Positions 15,756 to 24,402 of a stretch of 37,861 bases of DNA are shown here, one piece after another. A program made the translations under genes and the position numbers. The DNA lies in NCBI GenBank assembly GCA_021272315.1, contig JAJSLI010000085.1:1-37861 (forward strand), written 5' to 3'. The notes beneath the pieces are model-generated. The model saw only the letters and a program-made list of their open reading frames with translations. It did no database searches and was not told where the DNA came from. The DNA comes from Methylacidiphilales bacterium. Lineage in GTDB: Bacteria > Verrucomicrobiota > Verrucomicrobiia > Methylacidiphilales > UBA1321. How positions within the stretch are numbered: position 1 is the first letter of the stretch; each line of letters starts with the position of its first letter.

Positions 15756-16799
15756 ATGAAACGACTGCATATCTTGAAAGCCCTGGTCCAAGGGGAGCCG
15801 GTCGACCGTACTCTGTGCCTGCCCATTACCATGATGTTTGCCGCTGCGTATGCGGGCCATTCGTACCGCGATTATGCGACCAGGGCTTCCGTCCAAGCGG
15901 AGTCTCAAGCACAACTGGCGGAGGACTTCGAGTTGGATCATGTGGGCGTCCTTTCGGACCCGGCCGTGGAAGCTAGCGATTGGGGTGCAACCGTCGCCTA
16001 TTTTGACGAACAACCGCCGGCCATTGACGAACGAACTCCCCTTATAAAAGAGCCTGAAGATCTGGCCAAACTCTCTTCCCCCGATCCAGCCACCGGAAAG
16101 CGGATGTCCAACCGGATAGAAGCCGTGGCCGAGTTGAATCGCCGCGTCGGCTCCGACCTTTTGGTGGAAGGCTGGGTGGAGGGGCCCTGCGCCGAGTCGG
16201 CGGATCTGCGGGGCATCAACACCCTGATGACCGACTTCTTTGACGATCCGGAATTTGTCAGCGCTCTATTTGAACGGGTGGTGGAGGTCGCGATCAAGTT
16301 CGCACGGCTTCAAATCGAAGCGGGCGCCGACATTATCGGCGTCGGAGACGCGGCGGCATCCCTGGTCGGCCCTGCCATTTATGAAGAATTCGTCTGGCCC
16401 TGGGAAAAAAAACTCATCGATGCCATTCATCAGGCCGGGGGCATGACCCGGTTGCATATCTGCGGCAACACAAATTTTGCCCTGGAAAAAATCGGCCACC
16501 TTGGCTGCACGGTGGTGGACCTCGACTCCATGGTCGATCTGCGCAAGGCGCGGGCCGCCATGCCCAACCAGGTGCTCGACGGCAATCTCGATCCCGTGCG
16601 CGTCGTTCTGCAACGTAGCGCTCGCGACGTTCTGGAAGCGCTCAAACAATGCCATGACCAAGTTGGAGCGCGTTACATAGCTGCGGCTGGATGCGAAATT
16701 CCCCGCGGCACGCCGCCGGAAAACCTCAAGGCCTTCTCCGATTTTGTCCGGCTACCAAACACAACCGCACCCCGGCGGAAAATGGGACTGGATGGTTAA
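15756..16799 (+). CDS. mtaA: MtaA-like methylcobamide methyltransferase (URO-D paralogue 4)
   Basis: A 347-residue protein and the closest of the six URO-D paralogues to MtaA/MtbA. The zinc motif is complete: H-I-C in TRLHICGNT and the distal Cys in AAGCEIPRGTPPENL (residues 234, 236 and 313 from the 15756 start). FVEGPCAES-like and GDAAASLVGP segments also fit the methylcobamide:CoM methyltransferase family. It would take the methyl group from methyl-MtaC. In bacteria the acceptor is more likely tetrahydrofolate than coenzyme M, but this is not shown here. It follows mtaB by 55 bp and overlaps the next URO-D gene, so the operon arrangement is tight. Confidence 0.88.
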   Translation: MKRLHILKALVQGEPVDRTLCLPITMMFAAAYAGHSYRDYATRASVQAESQAQLAEDFELDHVGVLSDPAVEASDWGATVAYFDEQPPAIDERTPLIKEPEDLAKLSSPDPATGKRMSNRIEAVAELNRRVGSDLLVEGWVEGPCAESADLRGINTLMTDFFDDPEFVSALFERVVEVAIKFARLQIEAGADIIGVGDAAASLVGPAIYEEFVWPWEKKLIDAIHQAGGMTRLHICGNTNFALEKIGHLGCTVVDLDSMVDLRKARAAMPNQVLDGNLDPVRVVLQRSARDVLEALKQCHDQVGARYIAAAGCEIPRGTPPENLKAFSDFVRLPNTTAPRRKMGLDG

Positions 16800-17961
16800 G
16801 GCTCTAGCCTCCTGTTCAACTCAAACCTATCTCCATCCCGCCATGGTTCTTGAAGCTCAAAACTCGTCAGCCCATCCCTCCGGAAGAGTTTCTCCCGCTT
16901 CTCTTGCGGAAGTCCAAGCGCACCTGCGTTGCGAGGCACCACGTCCGGCCCCCCTTTTTTTACCAGCCATCTACGAACATAAAGCCTGGTTTCTGCAGGA
17001 AACACCCTCCCACGTCTGCCAAAGCACGGAACTTTTGGCCCGGGCCCTGCTGGCAGAATTCGAAACCATCGGGCCTGATGCGCTTACAGTGGGGATCGAC
17101 GTCTACAACGTCGAGGCCGAAGCCGCCGGCTGCCAAATCACGTTCTACGACAAGAACCACACCGGAGTGCCGGGTATTGAGGCGGGCCATCATATCTTAC
17201 GAGTCGACGATGACATAACAAACCGCCCTATTCCGAATCCACGTACCGACGGACGGATGCCGGTCCATATCGAAGCGGCGCGCCGCGTGATCAAGGAACT
17301 CGGCCCAAATTATTGGGTGCGAGGCGCCATCTCAGGTCCCTTTTCTCTCGCAACCAGCCTAGTCGGCTTGGACGAACTGTTCCCGGCCTGTCTCGAAGAA
17401 CCCGATCAAGCCAAGGCCATCCTCGATTACGCCGCGCGGATCATCAAGGATTATGCCCAGGCTTACATTGATGTCGGAGCCGGGCTGGTCATGTTCGATT
17501 CCCAGGCGTCACCAGACATGATCTCCCGGCGGATCTACGAAGAGTTTGTTTTTCCGGTAACGAAGGACTTAATCCGGCATTTCACCGCGCAGGGCATCCG
17601 GAACGTCCCTCTCATTATCGGCGGCGATACGACCCCGATCATCGATCTGCTCCTTCACACCGGAGCCAATAATCTCCTGTGCGATTATACCGCCGACTGG
17701 GGGACATGGGCCGCCGCCTGCCGTGAGGCCGGTCGGGCCGTTCGCCGCAATCTTTCGCACCGGCTGCTTGAAACGGAGACTCCCGATGAAATTTACCTAG
17801 CCGCCGGCAAGATCGTATCACAAGGCCACGAGATGCCCGGTTTCATTATGGGAACGGCGGTGATCCCCTACGGAACCGCAACGCAAACCATCCTCGCTGT
17901 GAAACAAGCCTGCCTGGACGCCGCCAAAACAATCCAGCCCAATCAAGCTGTCCCAAGGTAA
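16792..17961 (+). CDS. URO-D family protein lacking zinc ligands (paralogue 5)
   Basis: A 389-residue URO-D superfamily protein. Where MtaA has H-x-C it has G-D-T (IIGGDTTPII, near residues 278-280), and the distal Cys region reads MGTAVIPYGTATQ, so no zinc site is visible. The fold segments (WVRGAISGPFSLATSLVG, IYEEFVFPVTKDLI) are typical. The ATG at 16792 overlaps the mtaA stop by 8 bp and suggests coupled translation; an ATG at 16843 is an alternative. It could be a non-catalytic partner of MtaA or an enzyme with different chemistry. The terminator at 17969 follows 8 bp after the stop. Confidence 0.8.
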   Translation: MVKALASCSTQTYLHPAMVLEAQNSSAHPSGRVSPASLAEVQAHLRCEAPRPAPLFLPAIYEHKAWFLQETPSHVCQSTELLARALLAEFETIGPDALTVGIDVYNVEAEAAGCQITFYDKNHTGVPGIEAGHHILRVDDDITNRPIPNPRTDGRMPVHIEAARRVIKELGPNYWVRGAISGPFSLATSLVGLDELFPACLEEPDQAKAILDYAARIIKDYAQAYIDVGAGLVMFDSQASPDMISRRIYEEFVFPVTKDLIRHFTAQGIRNVPLIIGGDTTPIIDLLLHTGANNLLCDYTADWGTWAAACREAGRAVRRNLSHRLLETETPDEIYLAAGKIVSQGHEMPGFIMGTAVIPYGTATQTILAVKQACLDAAKTIQPNQAVPR

Positions 17962-17968
17962 CGAGATG

Positions 17969-18002
17969 ATAGGGTCAAACCGGCACGGCTTTGCCCTATT
18001 TT
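17969..18002 (+). terminator. Strong hairpin terminator of the methyltransferase operon
   Basis: ATAGGG (17969-17974) pairs with CCCTAT (17994-17999), and inner AAACCG with CGGCTTT (one bulged base). TTTT follows at 17999-18002. It lies between convergent genes, directly after the last operon gene. The T tract favours the plus strand. Confidence 0.75.
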
Positions 18003-18013
18003 GAAGACACGCC

Positions 18014-19198
18014 CTAAAGTCGCCGGCCAAACTCGCGACCGGCATGGTAAAGCGCCTCGGTGTTTTCCAAGGGCGTTCCGGGCGCGAGATTGTTGCCTTC
18101 CCGCAGGACAAAAAATCCGCCGTCCATCACGCCGGATTGCAGGATGCGACGAACTTCCTCGCGAATCTCCGCAGGCGTGGACTGCACCAGAAAATGCACA
18201 TGCGGTCCGCCTTGAATGCGCACGTCCGGTCCCAGTTCGCGCCGTATAGCCGCGAAATCGACGGGAAAACCCGTGTCGAAGGCGCGGATATTCAGTTCGT
18301 CGCGCAAGGTTCGAAAATGTCGTGTTGAATCGCCGCAGAGGTGAATGTTGCGCGGCATCGGAGTGCCCATGGCGTCGCAGAGGCGGCGATGATAAGGCAG
18401 CACATGCTCGCGGTACATCGCGGTTGAAATCAGGGCAATGCTGTCGTCGGCAAAGCCGAATCCGCCCTGGGGAACCGGTATTCCGGCAAGTTTGCGCCAG
18501 GCCGTCATCCGACGAATGGTCGCCTCCGTGATGAAGTCCAGGAGACGATGCAGCCGTTCGGGATCGTCCGCCATGGTCTCGCATATGAATTCAGCGCTGA
18601 ACAAATTGCACGCCACGGTCATCGGTCCATCCGTGCCGCACACCCCCCACGGATGAAAAACAGCCTGGATCGGACGGCCAAGAAACGTTTCGTTTTGGGC
18701 CCGTACCTGAAAGTGTTTCCAGTAGGCAAGAGCCCGCGCCATCAGTCCGCCGAACGGGTCGGGGATGCCTTTCTCCATCACCCGCTCGGGCGCGTCGGCG
18801 AAGTCGGGCATCGTATCCGGTACTTGGTCGGGAAAATAGTGGACGCGGCAGCCGAACCAAGCCGCCTCGAAGTAATTCTGAAAGTCCGGCACAAGAGTCC
18901 ATTTGTCCGGCAACCCCAGTTCGGCGTCCTGGAGAAGATTGAACCTGCTCCAGCGCTGAAACTGAAGCTGGGCGTCAAACATCACGTCCGGATTTTCCGA
19001 ATACCGGCGGAAATCGAGGGCATCGGGATTGGCGGCCCGGTTGAACATGTAGTAGCGGGTATTTGCGCCGAAAATGATCGGGATGCGCCGGGCGGGCCGC
19101 CACGCATTGAACGCTGTCCAGAGTTCACGAACCTCTGCGTTATGCCGTGCGAAGTCGAAATTTGTAAGACGATCGGAGTCAGTGGACGCGGCTTGCAT
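18014..19198 (-). CDS. URO-D family methyltransferase-like protein (paralogue 6)
   Basis: A 394-residue URO-D superfamily protein. NIHLCGDSTRHF provides the H-x-C pair of the zinc site, but the distal region reads FFVLREGNNLAPGTPLEN, with Glu or Arg where the third ligand Cys would lie. The family ending N-x-L-x-P-G-T-P-x-E-N is well preserved, so this part is not degraded. The ATG at 19198 is chosen over a TTG at 19261. It is convergent with the operon and stands alone. It is probably a methyltransferase-like enzyme with a different metal site; the substrate is unknown. Confidence 0.8.
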   Translation of the reverse strand: MQAASTDSDRLTNFDFARHNAEVRELWTAFNAWRPARRIPIIFGANTRYYMFNRAANPDALDFRRYSENPDVMFDAQLQFQRWSRFNLLQDAELGLPDKWTLVPDFQNYFEAAWFGCRVHYFPDQVPDTMPDFADAPERVMEKGIPDPFGGLMARALAYWKHFQVRAQNETFLGRPIQAVFHPWGVCGTDGPMTVACNLFSAEFICETMADDPERLHRLLDFITEATIRRMTAWRKLAGIPVPQGGFGFADDSIALISTAMYREHVLPYHRRLCDAMGTPMPRNIHLCGDSTRHFRTLRDELNIRAFDTGFPVDFAAIRRELGPDVRIQGGPHVHFLVQSTPAEIREEVRRILQSGVMDGGFFVLREGNNLAPGTPLENTEALYHAGREFGRRL

Positions 19199-19314
19199 AA
19201 GGGGAGGGTAACTGATTTTGCAAATTCGGCCTTCCAGATTCGTATCGCAGTACGCGATCAAACATTCCGGATCAAATTTGCGTTGAACCTCTCATCCCCG
19301 GCCCCTGAACGGCC

Positions 19315-19758
19315 TCACTCCCGCACGCCCGCCACGGTAAAGCCGAGTTCCTCCAGCAACGCGCACACCGCCGCGCAACGGTCTCCCTGCAACACGATTT
19401 CCTGCCGGTCGAACGACCCGCCGCAGCCGAGCTTCCCCTTCAACTCGCGGGCCAGGTCGGCGATCATCACCGCGCTCGCCCCCGGCAATTCGGCAAAGCC
19501 CGACACCACCACCACGACCTTGCCGCCGCGGTCCTTCGTCTCGCGCCGCAAAACGAGTCGGCCCCGTTTTTTCCGCTGCGGCGGCTGGTGAACGTCCGCT
19601 AGGCCAGTCGATCCGGCTCCGGGCTTCTCCAATTCCGGCCCGGGCGCGAGATTTTTCAGCGCGTCGAGGTCACCCAGCATCGCGAACGGATTGCTCTGCA
19701 GCGGCGCGGCGGAACGCGACACGTCGATCTTCTTGCGGGTTTCTTTCGGGCGGCTCAT
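19315..19758 (-). CDS. SUI1/eIF1-like (YciH family) translation factor
   Basis: A 147-residue protein with a basic linker (QPPQRKKRGRLVLRRE) and a C-terminal SUI1 domain (KDRGGKVVVVVSGF, LARELKGKLGCGGS, IVLQGDRCAAVCALLEELGF). Bacterial YciH proteins resemble eIF1 and may influence start-codon selection. The ATG at 19758 is chosen because the next upstream start would overlap the kinase gene. It is the last gene of the minus-strand group and lies 19 bp from the kinase gene. Confidence 0.85.
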   Translation of the reverse strand: MSRPKETRKKIDVSRSAAPLQSNPFAMLGDLDALKNLAPGPELEKPGAGSTGLADVHQPPQRKKRGRLVLRRETKDRGGKVVVVVSGFAELPGASAVMIADLARELKGKLGCGGSFDRQEIVLQGDRCAAVCALLEELGFTVAGVRE

Positions 19759-19777
19759 ATCCCGGTCAGGAAGAGAT

Positions 19778-20677
19778 TCAGGCGATGTAAGAACCAAATG
19801 CCTTGCGGCGCGCGGCGATTTCGTCCCCGCTCAATTTCTCGAGACGGCGCAGGCTGAATTCCTCCACGCAAAACGACGCGACCAGCGTGCCCTGGATGAC
19901 CGCCTCCTTCAAATTGGTGAAGGAGAGATTGTCGGTGCGGGCGAGGTGCCCGATCACGCCCCCGGCGAAGCAATCGCCCGCGCCGGTCGGGTCCTTGATC
20001 TGTTCGAGCGGAAACGCGCCCGTGCTGAAAAATTCGCCGTCGCGTCCGAAGAGAAGGCAACCGTGCTCGCCCTTCTTCACCGCCACGTAGCGCGGCCCCA
20101 ATCCGACAATCTTGCGACCGGCGCGGATGAGGCTGTCCTCCCCGGTCAACTGCCGCGCCTCGCTGTCGTTGAGGATGAGCATGTCGACTTCGCCGAGCAG
20201 CTTAAGCAGGTCAGCGCGGGCCATCTCGATCCAGAGGTCCATCGTGTCGGCGACGATGAACTTCGGCTGCCGCACCTGTTCGCAGACGTTGCGCTGCAGC
20301 GACGGCGCGATGTTGCCGAGCAAAACGTAGGGCGTGGCGCGCCAGGACTCCGGCAATTTCGGCTGGAATTTCTCGAAGACGTTCAGCTCGACCGAAAGCG
20401 TGCGCCGGTTGTTCATGTTCTGCTCATACTCACCCGACCAGCAGAAGGTCTTGCCCGCGGCGACCTCGAGCCCGGCCAGGTCGATCCCGCGGTCGGCAAA
20501 AAGCTGCCGGTGCGGTGGCGGAAAATCCTCCCCGATCACCCCGACCAATCGGACCGGACCGAAAAAGCTGGCCGCCACCGAGGCGTAGGAAGCCGAACCG
20601 CCGAGAAGGTCGCGATGCTCCGAAACCGGGGTCTTGATGTGATCGAGCGCGATGGAACCAACAACGAGTACGGACAT
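19778..20677 (-). CDS. PfkB family carbohydrate/nucleoside kinase
   Basis: A 299-residue ribokinase-type enzyme. The N-terminal part has the family's Gly-rich substrate segment (LLGGSASYASVAASFFG) and the C-terminal signature DPTGAGDCFAGG carries the catalytic Asp (TGAGD at 231-235). An ATP-lid region (VAVKKGEHGCLLF) is present. Substrates of the family include sugars, adenosine and tagatose phosphate; the specificity cannot be told here. It lies 18 bp downstream of the acyl carrier protein gene in the same direction. Confidence 0.88.
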   Translation of the reverse strand: MSVLVVGSIALDHIKTPVSEHRDLLGGSASYASVAASFFGPVRLVGVIGEDFPPPHRQLFADRGIDLAGLEVAAGKTFCWSGEYEQNMNNRRTLSVELNVFEKFQPKLPESWRATPYVLLGNIAPSLQRNVCEQVRQPKFIVADTMDLWIEMARADLLKLLGEVDMLILNDSEARQLTGEDSLIRAGRKIVGLGPRYVAVKKGEHGCLLFGRDGEFFSTGAFPLEQIKDPTGAGDCFAGGVIGHLARTDNLSFTNLKEAVIQGTLVASFCVEEFSLRRLEKLSGDEIAARRKAFGSYIA

Positions 20678-20694
20678 AAATTATTATTTAAGGT

Positions 20695-20719
20695 ATCATC
20701 CTGAGCTTGTCGAAGGATC
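20695..20719 (-). repeat. REP-like palindromic unit, copy 2, forming the ACP C-terminus
   Basis: Read on the minus strand, this unit begins GATCCTTCGAC and ends AGGATGAT. It is related to the unit at 167-191 (20 of 25 positions). The minus-strand ORF of the acyl carrier protein reads through it, giving the tail RDPSTSSG and the TGA stop. Confidence 0.65.
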
Positions 20720-21121
20720 TCTAACTATTCCATCTCCTTTTAGCCGGCAAATCTCATCGACGAGATCATTGAAAGTCCTCATTTCAGCCAGCCTCTCATC
20801 GGAAAGGACGATGCCAAATTCTTTTTCAATTTGCACGGCGAGTTCCACCAACGACATCGAATCCAAATCATCCATCTTGAGGTCCTCAACAAACTCATCG
20901 TCAGGAGCAACTCCAGTGATATCCGCTACCGAGTGTTCTTTTGTTATTTCCCAAAGTTTTCGTGCAACAGCTCGCTTTTCTTCGGGGAAGTAAGTGTTGG
21001 CGAAAGATTCCGAATCAAATTGCGGACGCTTCGACAACTTGTCCCGTACCTGTCGAATATTGTACCGGTCATTATGACCAAAAAGCGCCACCTTCATCCT
21101 GTCCCAAAAATTTGCGTTCAT
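20696..21121 (-). CDS. Acyl carrier protein-like protein with N-terminal extension
   Basis: A 141-residue protein. The C-terminal domain has the phosphopantetheine attachment motif DLDSMSLVEL (Ser in D-S-M) and the usual acidic four-helix pattern (EKEFGIVLSDERLAEM). Normal ACPs have about 80 residues; here about 50 extra residues precede the domain. The last eight residues, DPSTSSG and its neighbour, come from a REP-like unit. The ATG at 21121 overlaps the thiE stop in an ATGA arrangement, suggesting coupled translation. It may be a specialised carrier rather than the main fatty-acid ACP. Confidence 0.82.
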   Translation of the reverse strand: MNANFWDRMKVALFGHNDRYNIRQVRDKLSKRPQFDSESFANTYFPEEKRAVARKLWEITKEHSVADITGVAPDDEFVEDLKMDDLDSMSLVELAVQIEKEFGIVLSDERLAEMRTFNDLVDEICRLKGDGIVRDPSTSSG

Positions 21122-21774
21122 TGCCGCACCACTTTCAGAAGCTCCCGCACCCTTCGGCAATAGGCCGGAATGTCGCCGCTGCGCAGCAGAGCCGAAACGA
21201 TGACCACCCGCGAAGCGCCCGCCGCGAGCACCTGCGGCAGCGTCTCCTCGTTGATTCCGCCGATGCAGAACTGCGGCACGCGCACGGCGGCGCGCACCTG
21301 CCCGATCAACGCGAGGCCGACCGGCGGGTAATCGGGCTTGGTCGGTGTCGCAAAAATCGGCCCCACCCCGATGTAATCGGCGTCTTCTTTTTCCGCCGCG
21401 ACGGCCTGGGCCAGGCTGTGGGTCGATTTCCCCACCAGCGTTCCGGCCCCGGCCTGCGAGCGAGCCTCCGTCACGGAAAGATCATCCTGCCCGACATGAA
21501 TCCCGTCCGCGCCGATCCCGTTCACGAGTTGCGGATGGTCGTTGAGGATGAAGAGCGGGCCCGACGCGGGAATCGCCGCGCGCAGCTTTTTCCCGAGGTC
21601 CCCGACCGCCGGCAGCGCCAGTTTCTTGGCCCGGAGCTGGATCAAGTCGACCCCGCCCTCCACCAGCTTTTCGGCGATCTCCACCTCGCGTCCCGGCTTG
21701 ACGTAACCGGTGTCGATAATCGCGTAGAGCCGCGCGCGCTGAAGACGCCGGTGGCGCTGGTCGAAAGTATTCAT
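21118..21774 (-). CDS. thiE: Thiamine phosphate synthase
   Basis: A 218-residue TIM-barrel enzyme with the ThiE motifs: GGVDLIQLRAKKL, LFILNDHPQL, GADGIHVGQDDL, VGKSTHSL, DYIGVGPIFATPTKPD and FCIGGINEETL. It joins the pyrimidine and thiazole phosphate halves of thiamine, releasing pyrophosphate. The length is normal. The stop codon overlaps the start of the ACP gene, and the gene lies 34 bp after accC on the same strand. No TPP riboswitch is seen in the short gap. Confidence 0.92.
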   Translation of the reverse strand: MNTFDQRHRRLQRARLYAIIDTGYVKPGREVEIAEKLVEGGVDLIQLRAKKLALPAVGDLGKKLRAAIPASGPLFILNDHPQLVNGIGADGIHVGQDDLSVTEARSQAGAGTLVGKSTHSLAQAVAAEKEDADYIGVGPIFATPTKPDYPPVGLALIGQVRAAVRVPQFCIGGINEETLPQVLAAGASRVVIVSALLRSGDIPAYCRRVRELLKVVRQ

Positions 21775-21808
21775 GGCACGGGGGAAAATTCACGCCGGCG
21801 CAGCGCTT

Positions 21809-23182
21809 TTATTCCTTGCGCGACGGCATGAGCGACTGGCGCTGCTTGAAAAGCGCCTCGACAAAATGGGTGGTGTAACGGCCCCGGCGGAAGTCGGGGT
21901 CCTTGAGGACGATCTGCCCAAACGGCACTGTCGTTTTGATGCCGTGGATGCGAAACTCATCGAGCGCGCGCGACATCCGGTCCATCGCCGTGGTCCGGTC
22001 GCTGCCAAAGGCGATCAGCTTGCCGATCATCGAGTCGTAGTAGGGCGGCACGGTGTAGCCCGCGTAGACGTGGGAGTCCCACCGGATGCCGTGGCCGCCC
22101 GGCGCGTAGAAGAGCTCGATCTTGCCCGGACTGGGCCGGAAATCCTGAAACGGGTCCTCCGCGTTGATGCGCATCTCGATGGCGTGTTTCTGCGGCTGAA
22201 GGTCGTCGAAATCCTTGCTCAGCTTGTCGCCCAACGCGATGCGGATCTGCTCCTTCACCAGGTCGATCCCGTAGACCTCCTCGGTCACCGGATGCTCCAC
22301 CTGGATGCGGGTATTCATTTCCATGAAGTAAAAATTCATCTTGTCGTCGACGAGAAATTCGATCGTGCCCGCGTTCTCGTACCCGACCGCGTGGGCCAGC
22401 TTGATCGCGGCGCGGCCCATCACCTTGCGCAGCGCGGGCGTGACCAGCGGCGACGGGGACTCCTCCAGCAGCTTTTGATTGCGCCGCTGGATCGAGCAAT
22501 CCCGCTCGCCGATGTGGACAATCTTGCCGTACTGGTCGGCCAGAATTTGAAATTCGATGTGGTGCGGGCTCTCGATCAGCTTTTCGAGATAGAGCGCGCC
22601 GTTGCCGAAGGCCTTTTCCGCCTCGGCCCGGGCCGCATCGAAACCCTGCAGCAGGCTGATGTCGTTATGGGCCTGGCGCATGCCGCGCCCGCCGCCGCCC
22701 GCGACCGCCTTGATCATCACCGGGTATCCGATCTGCTTGGCGATCTTCACCGCCTCGTGATTGCTTTCGATAATGCCGTTGCTCCCCGGGGTCACCGGGA
22801 CGCCCGCCTTGCGCGCGGTTTCGCGAGCCACCGCCTTGTTGCCCATCTTTTCGATCGCTTCCTTGGGGGGGCCGATAAACTTGATGTTTGAATCCGCGCA
22901 GACTTCCGCAAAATGGGCGTTCTCGGCCAGAAACCCGTAGCCGGGATGGATCGCGTCGACATCGCCGATTTCTGCCGCGCTGATGATTCGGTCGATCTTT
23001 AAATAGCTGTCCGAACTGGCGGCTTTACCGATACAGATAGCCTCATCGGCAAGCTGAACGTGCAAAGAATCGACATCGGCCTCCGAATAGACCGCGAGCG
23101 TTTTGATCCCGAGTTCCTTGCAGGCGCGGATAATGCGTAGGGCAATCTCGCCGCGATTGGCGATAAGAATCTTGTTGAACAT
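21809..23182 (-). CDS. accC: Acetyl-CoA carboxylase, biotin carboxylase subunit
   Basis: A 457-residue ATP-grasp enzyme beginning [17 protein letters not shown]. The glycine-rich ATP loop ([13 protein letters not shown]), [15 protein letters not shown] and the catalytic stretch [14 protein letters not shown] are all present. It carboxylates the biotin of AccB with bicarbonate and ATP, the first step of malonyl-CoA formation. The length matches the family. It is 6 bp downstream of accB, so the two are cotranscribed. Confidence 0.96.
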   Translation of the reverse strand: MFNKILIANRGEIALRIIRACKELGIKTLAVYSEADVDSLHVQLADEAICIGKAASSDSYLKIDRIISAAEIGDVDAIHPGYGFLAENAHFAEVCADSNIKFIGPPKEAIEKMGNKAVARETARKAGVPVTPGSNGIIESNHEAVKIAKQIGYPVMIKAVAGGGGRGMRQAHNDISLLQGFDAARAEAEKAFGNGALYLEKLIESPHHIEFQILADQYGKIVHIGERDCSIQRRNQKLLEESPSPLVTPALRKVMGRAAIKLAHAVGYENAGTIEFLVDDKMNFYFMEMNTRIQVEHPVTEEVYGIDLVKEQIRIALGDKLSKDFDDLQPQKHAIEMRINAEDPFQDFRPSPGKIELFYAPGGHGIRWDSHVYAGYTVPPYYDSMIGKLIAFGSDRTTAMDRMSRALDEFRIHGIKTTVPFGQIVLKDPDFRRGRYTTHFVEALFKQRQSLMPSRKE

Positions 23183-23188
23183 GCACTT

Positions 23189-23683
23189 CTAGAGCGGTCG
23201 AACCGCAAAGAGAGGTTTCCCAAATTCGACCGGCTTGCCGTTTTGGGCGAGGACTTCAACGATGACGCCCTTCGTTTCAGCCTTGATTTCGTTCATGACC
23301 TTCATCGCCTCGATGATACACACGACCGTCTCCTCGCTGACCTCATGGCCCACGGTAACGTAGGGCGGTGAGTCGGGAGAGGGTGAGTGGTAAAAGGTCC
23401 CGACCATGGGTGAAACGATCTGGAACGTGTCCGAACCGGCCGGGACCGAAGCCGTCGCCGGGGCAGAAGCGGCCGGAGGAGCCGCCACCGACGCGGCTAC
23501 GGGGGGCGCATGGTGGTGGTGCACGGTCGCGGGCGCGGAGGCAGCCGGGGTTGTCGTCGAAATCCATTCACCGCCCGGGCCCCGTTTGACGCGGAGCTTA
23601 AAGTCCCCCTTTTCCAGCTCAAATTCCGAGAGTCCGTTGCGCGTCATCAAGTCGATGACAGCTTTGATTTCCTTGAGGTCCAT
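23189..23683 (-). CDS. accB: Biotin carboxyl carrier protein of acetyl-CoA carboxylase
   Basis: A 164-residue protein: an N-terminal helix region ([18 protein letters not shown]), an Ala/Pro-rich flexible linker, and a C-terminal biotinyl domain with EAMKVMNEI, whose Lys at about 128 is the biotinylation site. [19 protein letters not shown] is the typical thumb-containing segment. The ATG at 23683 fits the family start; an upstream frame extension has no family character. It is the first gene of the minus-strand housekeeping group. Confidence 0.93.
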   Translation of the reverse strand: MDLKEIKAVIDLMTRNGLSEFELEKGDFKLRVKRGPGGEWISTTTPAASAPATVHHHHAPPVAASVAAPPAASAPATASVPAGSDTFQIVSPMVGTFYHSPSPDSPPYVTVGHEVSEETVVCIIEAMKVMNEIKAETKGVIVEVLAQNGKPVEFGKPLFAVRPL

Positions 23684-23689
23684 GGTTAT

Positions 23690-23912
23690 TGTCCTGCGAC
23701 GGAAGAAGCGCCGCGAGAAGGTCAAGTTCTAGGCTTGCAGGGTAGTTTGGTCAAAGAATATCTGCTTTAATGTTAAAGTTTTAGGGCTTGGCCATGGCAC
23801 CGCAATTATGCACATGACAAAGGTGGTGGGTCGTAAGTTGGCCAGTTATCGTGTTGCTGGTAGTCATTGCGTTGGCTACTACCGCTGAATGCATGTGCAT
23901 CAGCCTACTATT
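23690..23912. other. Intergenic stretch upstream of accB without a supported gene
   Basis: No convincing coding region is seen. It should hold the accB promoter, but no clear -35/-10 pair was recognised. Confidence 0.4.
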
Positions 23913-23913
23913 T

Positions 23914-24234
23914 TCACTTTGGCGGCTGAGCCGTGATATAAAGCTGAAGAATGGCAACCGCGATTGTAGTTGCGGCAATAATTGCAAGAACGACAGTGAC
24001 ACGCACTAAAATGACCGTGTATCTCTCTAACCTTTGGGAACTTAATTCTGCCTTTCTCGATAGCACAACGAGAAGCATAGCGAAACGCCTTAAGGTTAGA
24101 GTAGTTGGCTTGTGCTCGTCGGGTGTATTCTCCGCTGCTTCTTGAATATCAGCCAGAAGAAGCTCTTCGGATGCTTTGGTCAAGGCTTCGGAAACCTCTT
24201 TCTCGATCCTCTGCCGGTGGCTCTCAGGCTCCAT
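23914..24234 (-). CDS. Hypothetical small protein with C-terminal membrane helix
   Basis: A 106-residue ORF from the ATG at 24234. Residues 1-50 are charged and helix-prone (RIEKEVSEALTKASEELL). Near the C-terminus TVILVRVTVVLAIIAATTI is one membrane helix, followed by a short tail. No family is recognised. The frame stays open upstream to 24321, where it overlaps another small ORF in a different frame, so the gene may be frameshifted at about 24260. Base composition is less G+C-rich than the neighbours. Confidence 0.4.
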   Translation of the reverse strand: MEPESHRQRIEKEVSEALTKASEELLLADIQEAAENTPDEHKPTTLTLRRFAMLLVVLSRKAELSSQRLERYTVILVRVTVVLAIIAATTIAVAILQLYITAQPPK

Positions 24235-24256
24235 TTCTTCGGATGCTTTTTGGCGA

Positions 24257-24361
24257 CTAGCACGGGTGCTTCGCCTTCGGCATGGGCGGCACCAAGATGA
24301 CTTTCCGCATGGTCTCGTCAAAGGGAAGGTTGATTTTGAGGGGCTTATCTTGGCGGCTCAT
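24257..24361 (-). CDS. Possible 34-residue protein, or 5' part of a frameshifted gene
   Basis: This short ORF begins MSRQDKPLKINLPFDE and contains LPPFDE-like LPFDET, followed by VILVPPMPKAK. The pattern K-x-N-L-P-F-D-E...V-x-P-P resembles small bacterial proteins of about 50 residues. It stops at a TAG just before the next ORF. Removing one C in the CACCCG stretch near 24265 would join it to the helical ORF downstream. Whether this is one broken gene or two genes is open. Confidence 0.3.
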   Translation of the reverse strand: MSRQDKPLKINLPFDETMRKVILVPPMPKAKHPC

Positions 24362-24402
24362 CTGATAAAGATGGCAGAAAACCCCGCAAAGGAAAGAGGG
24401 CT

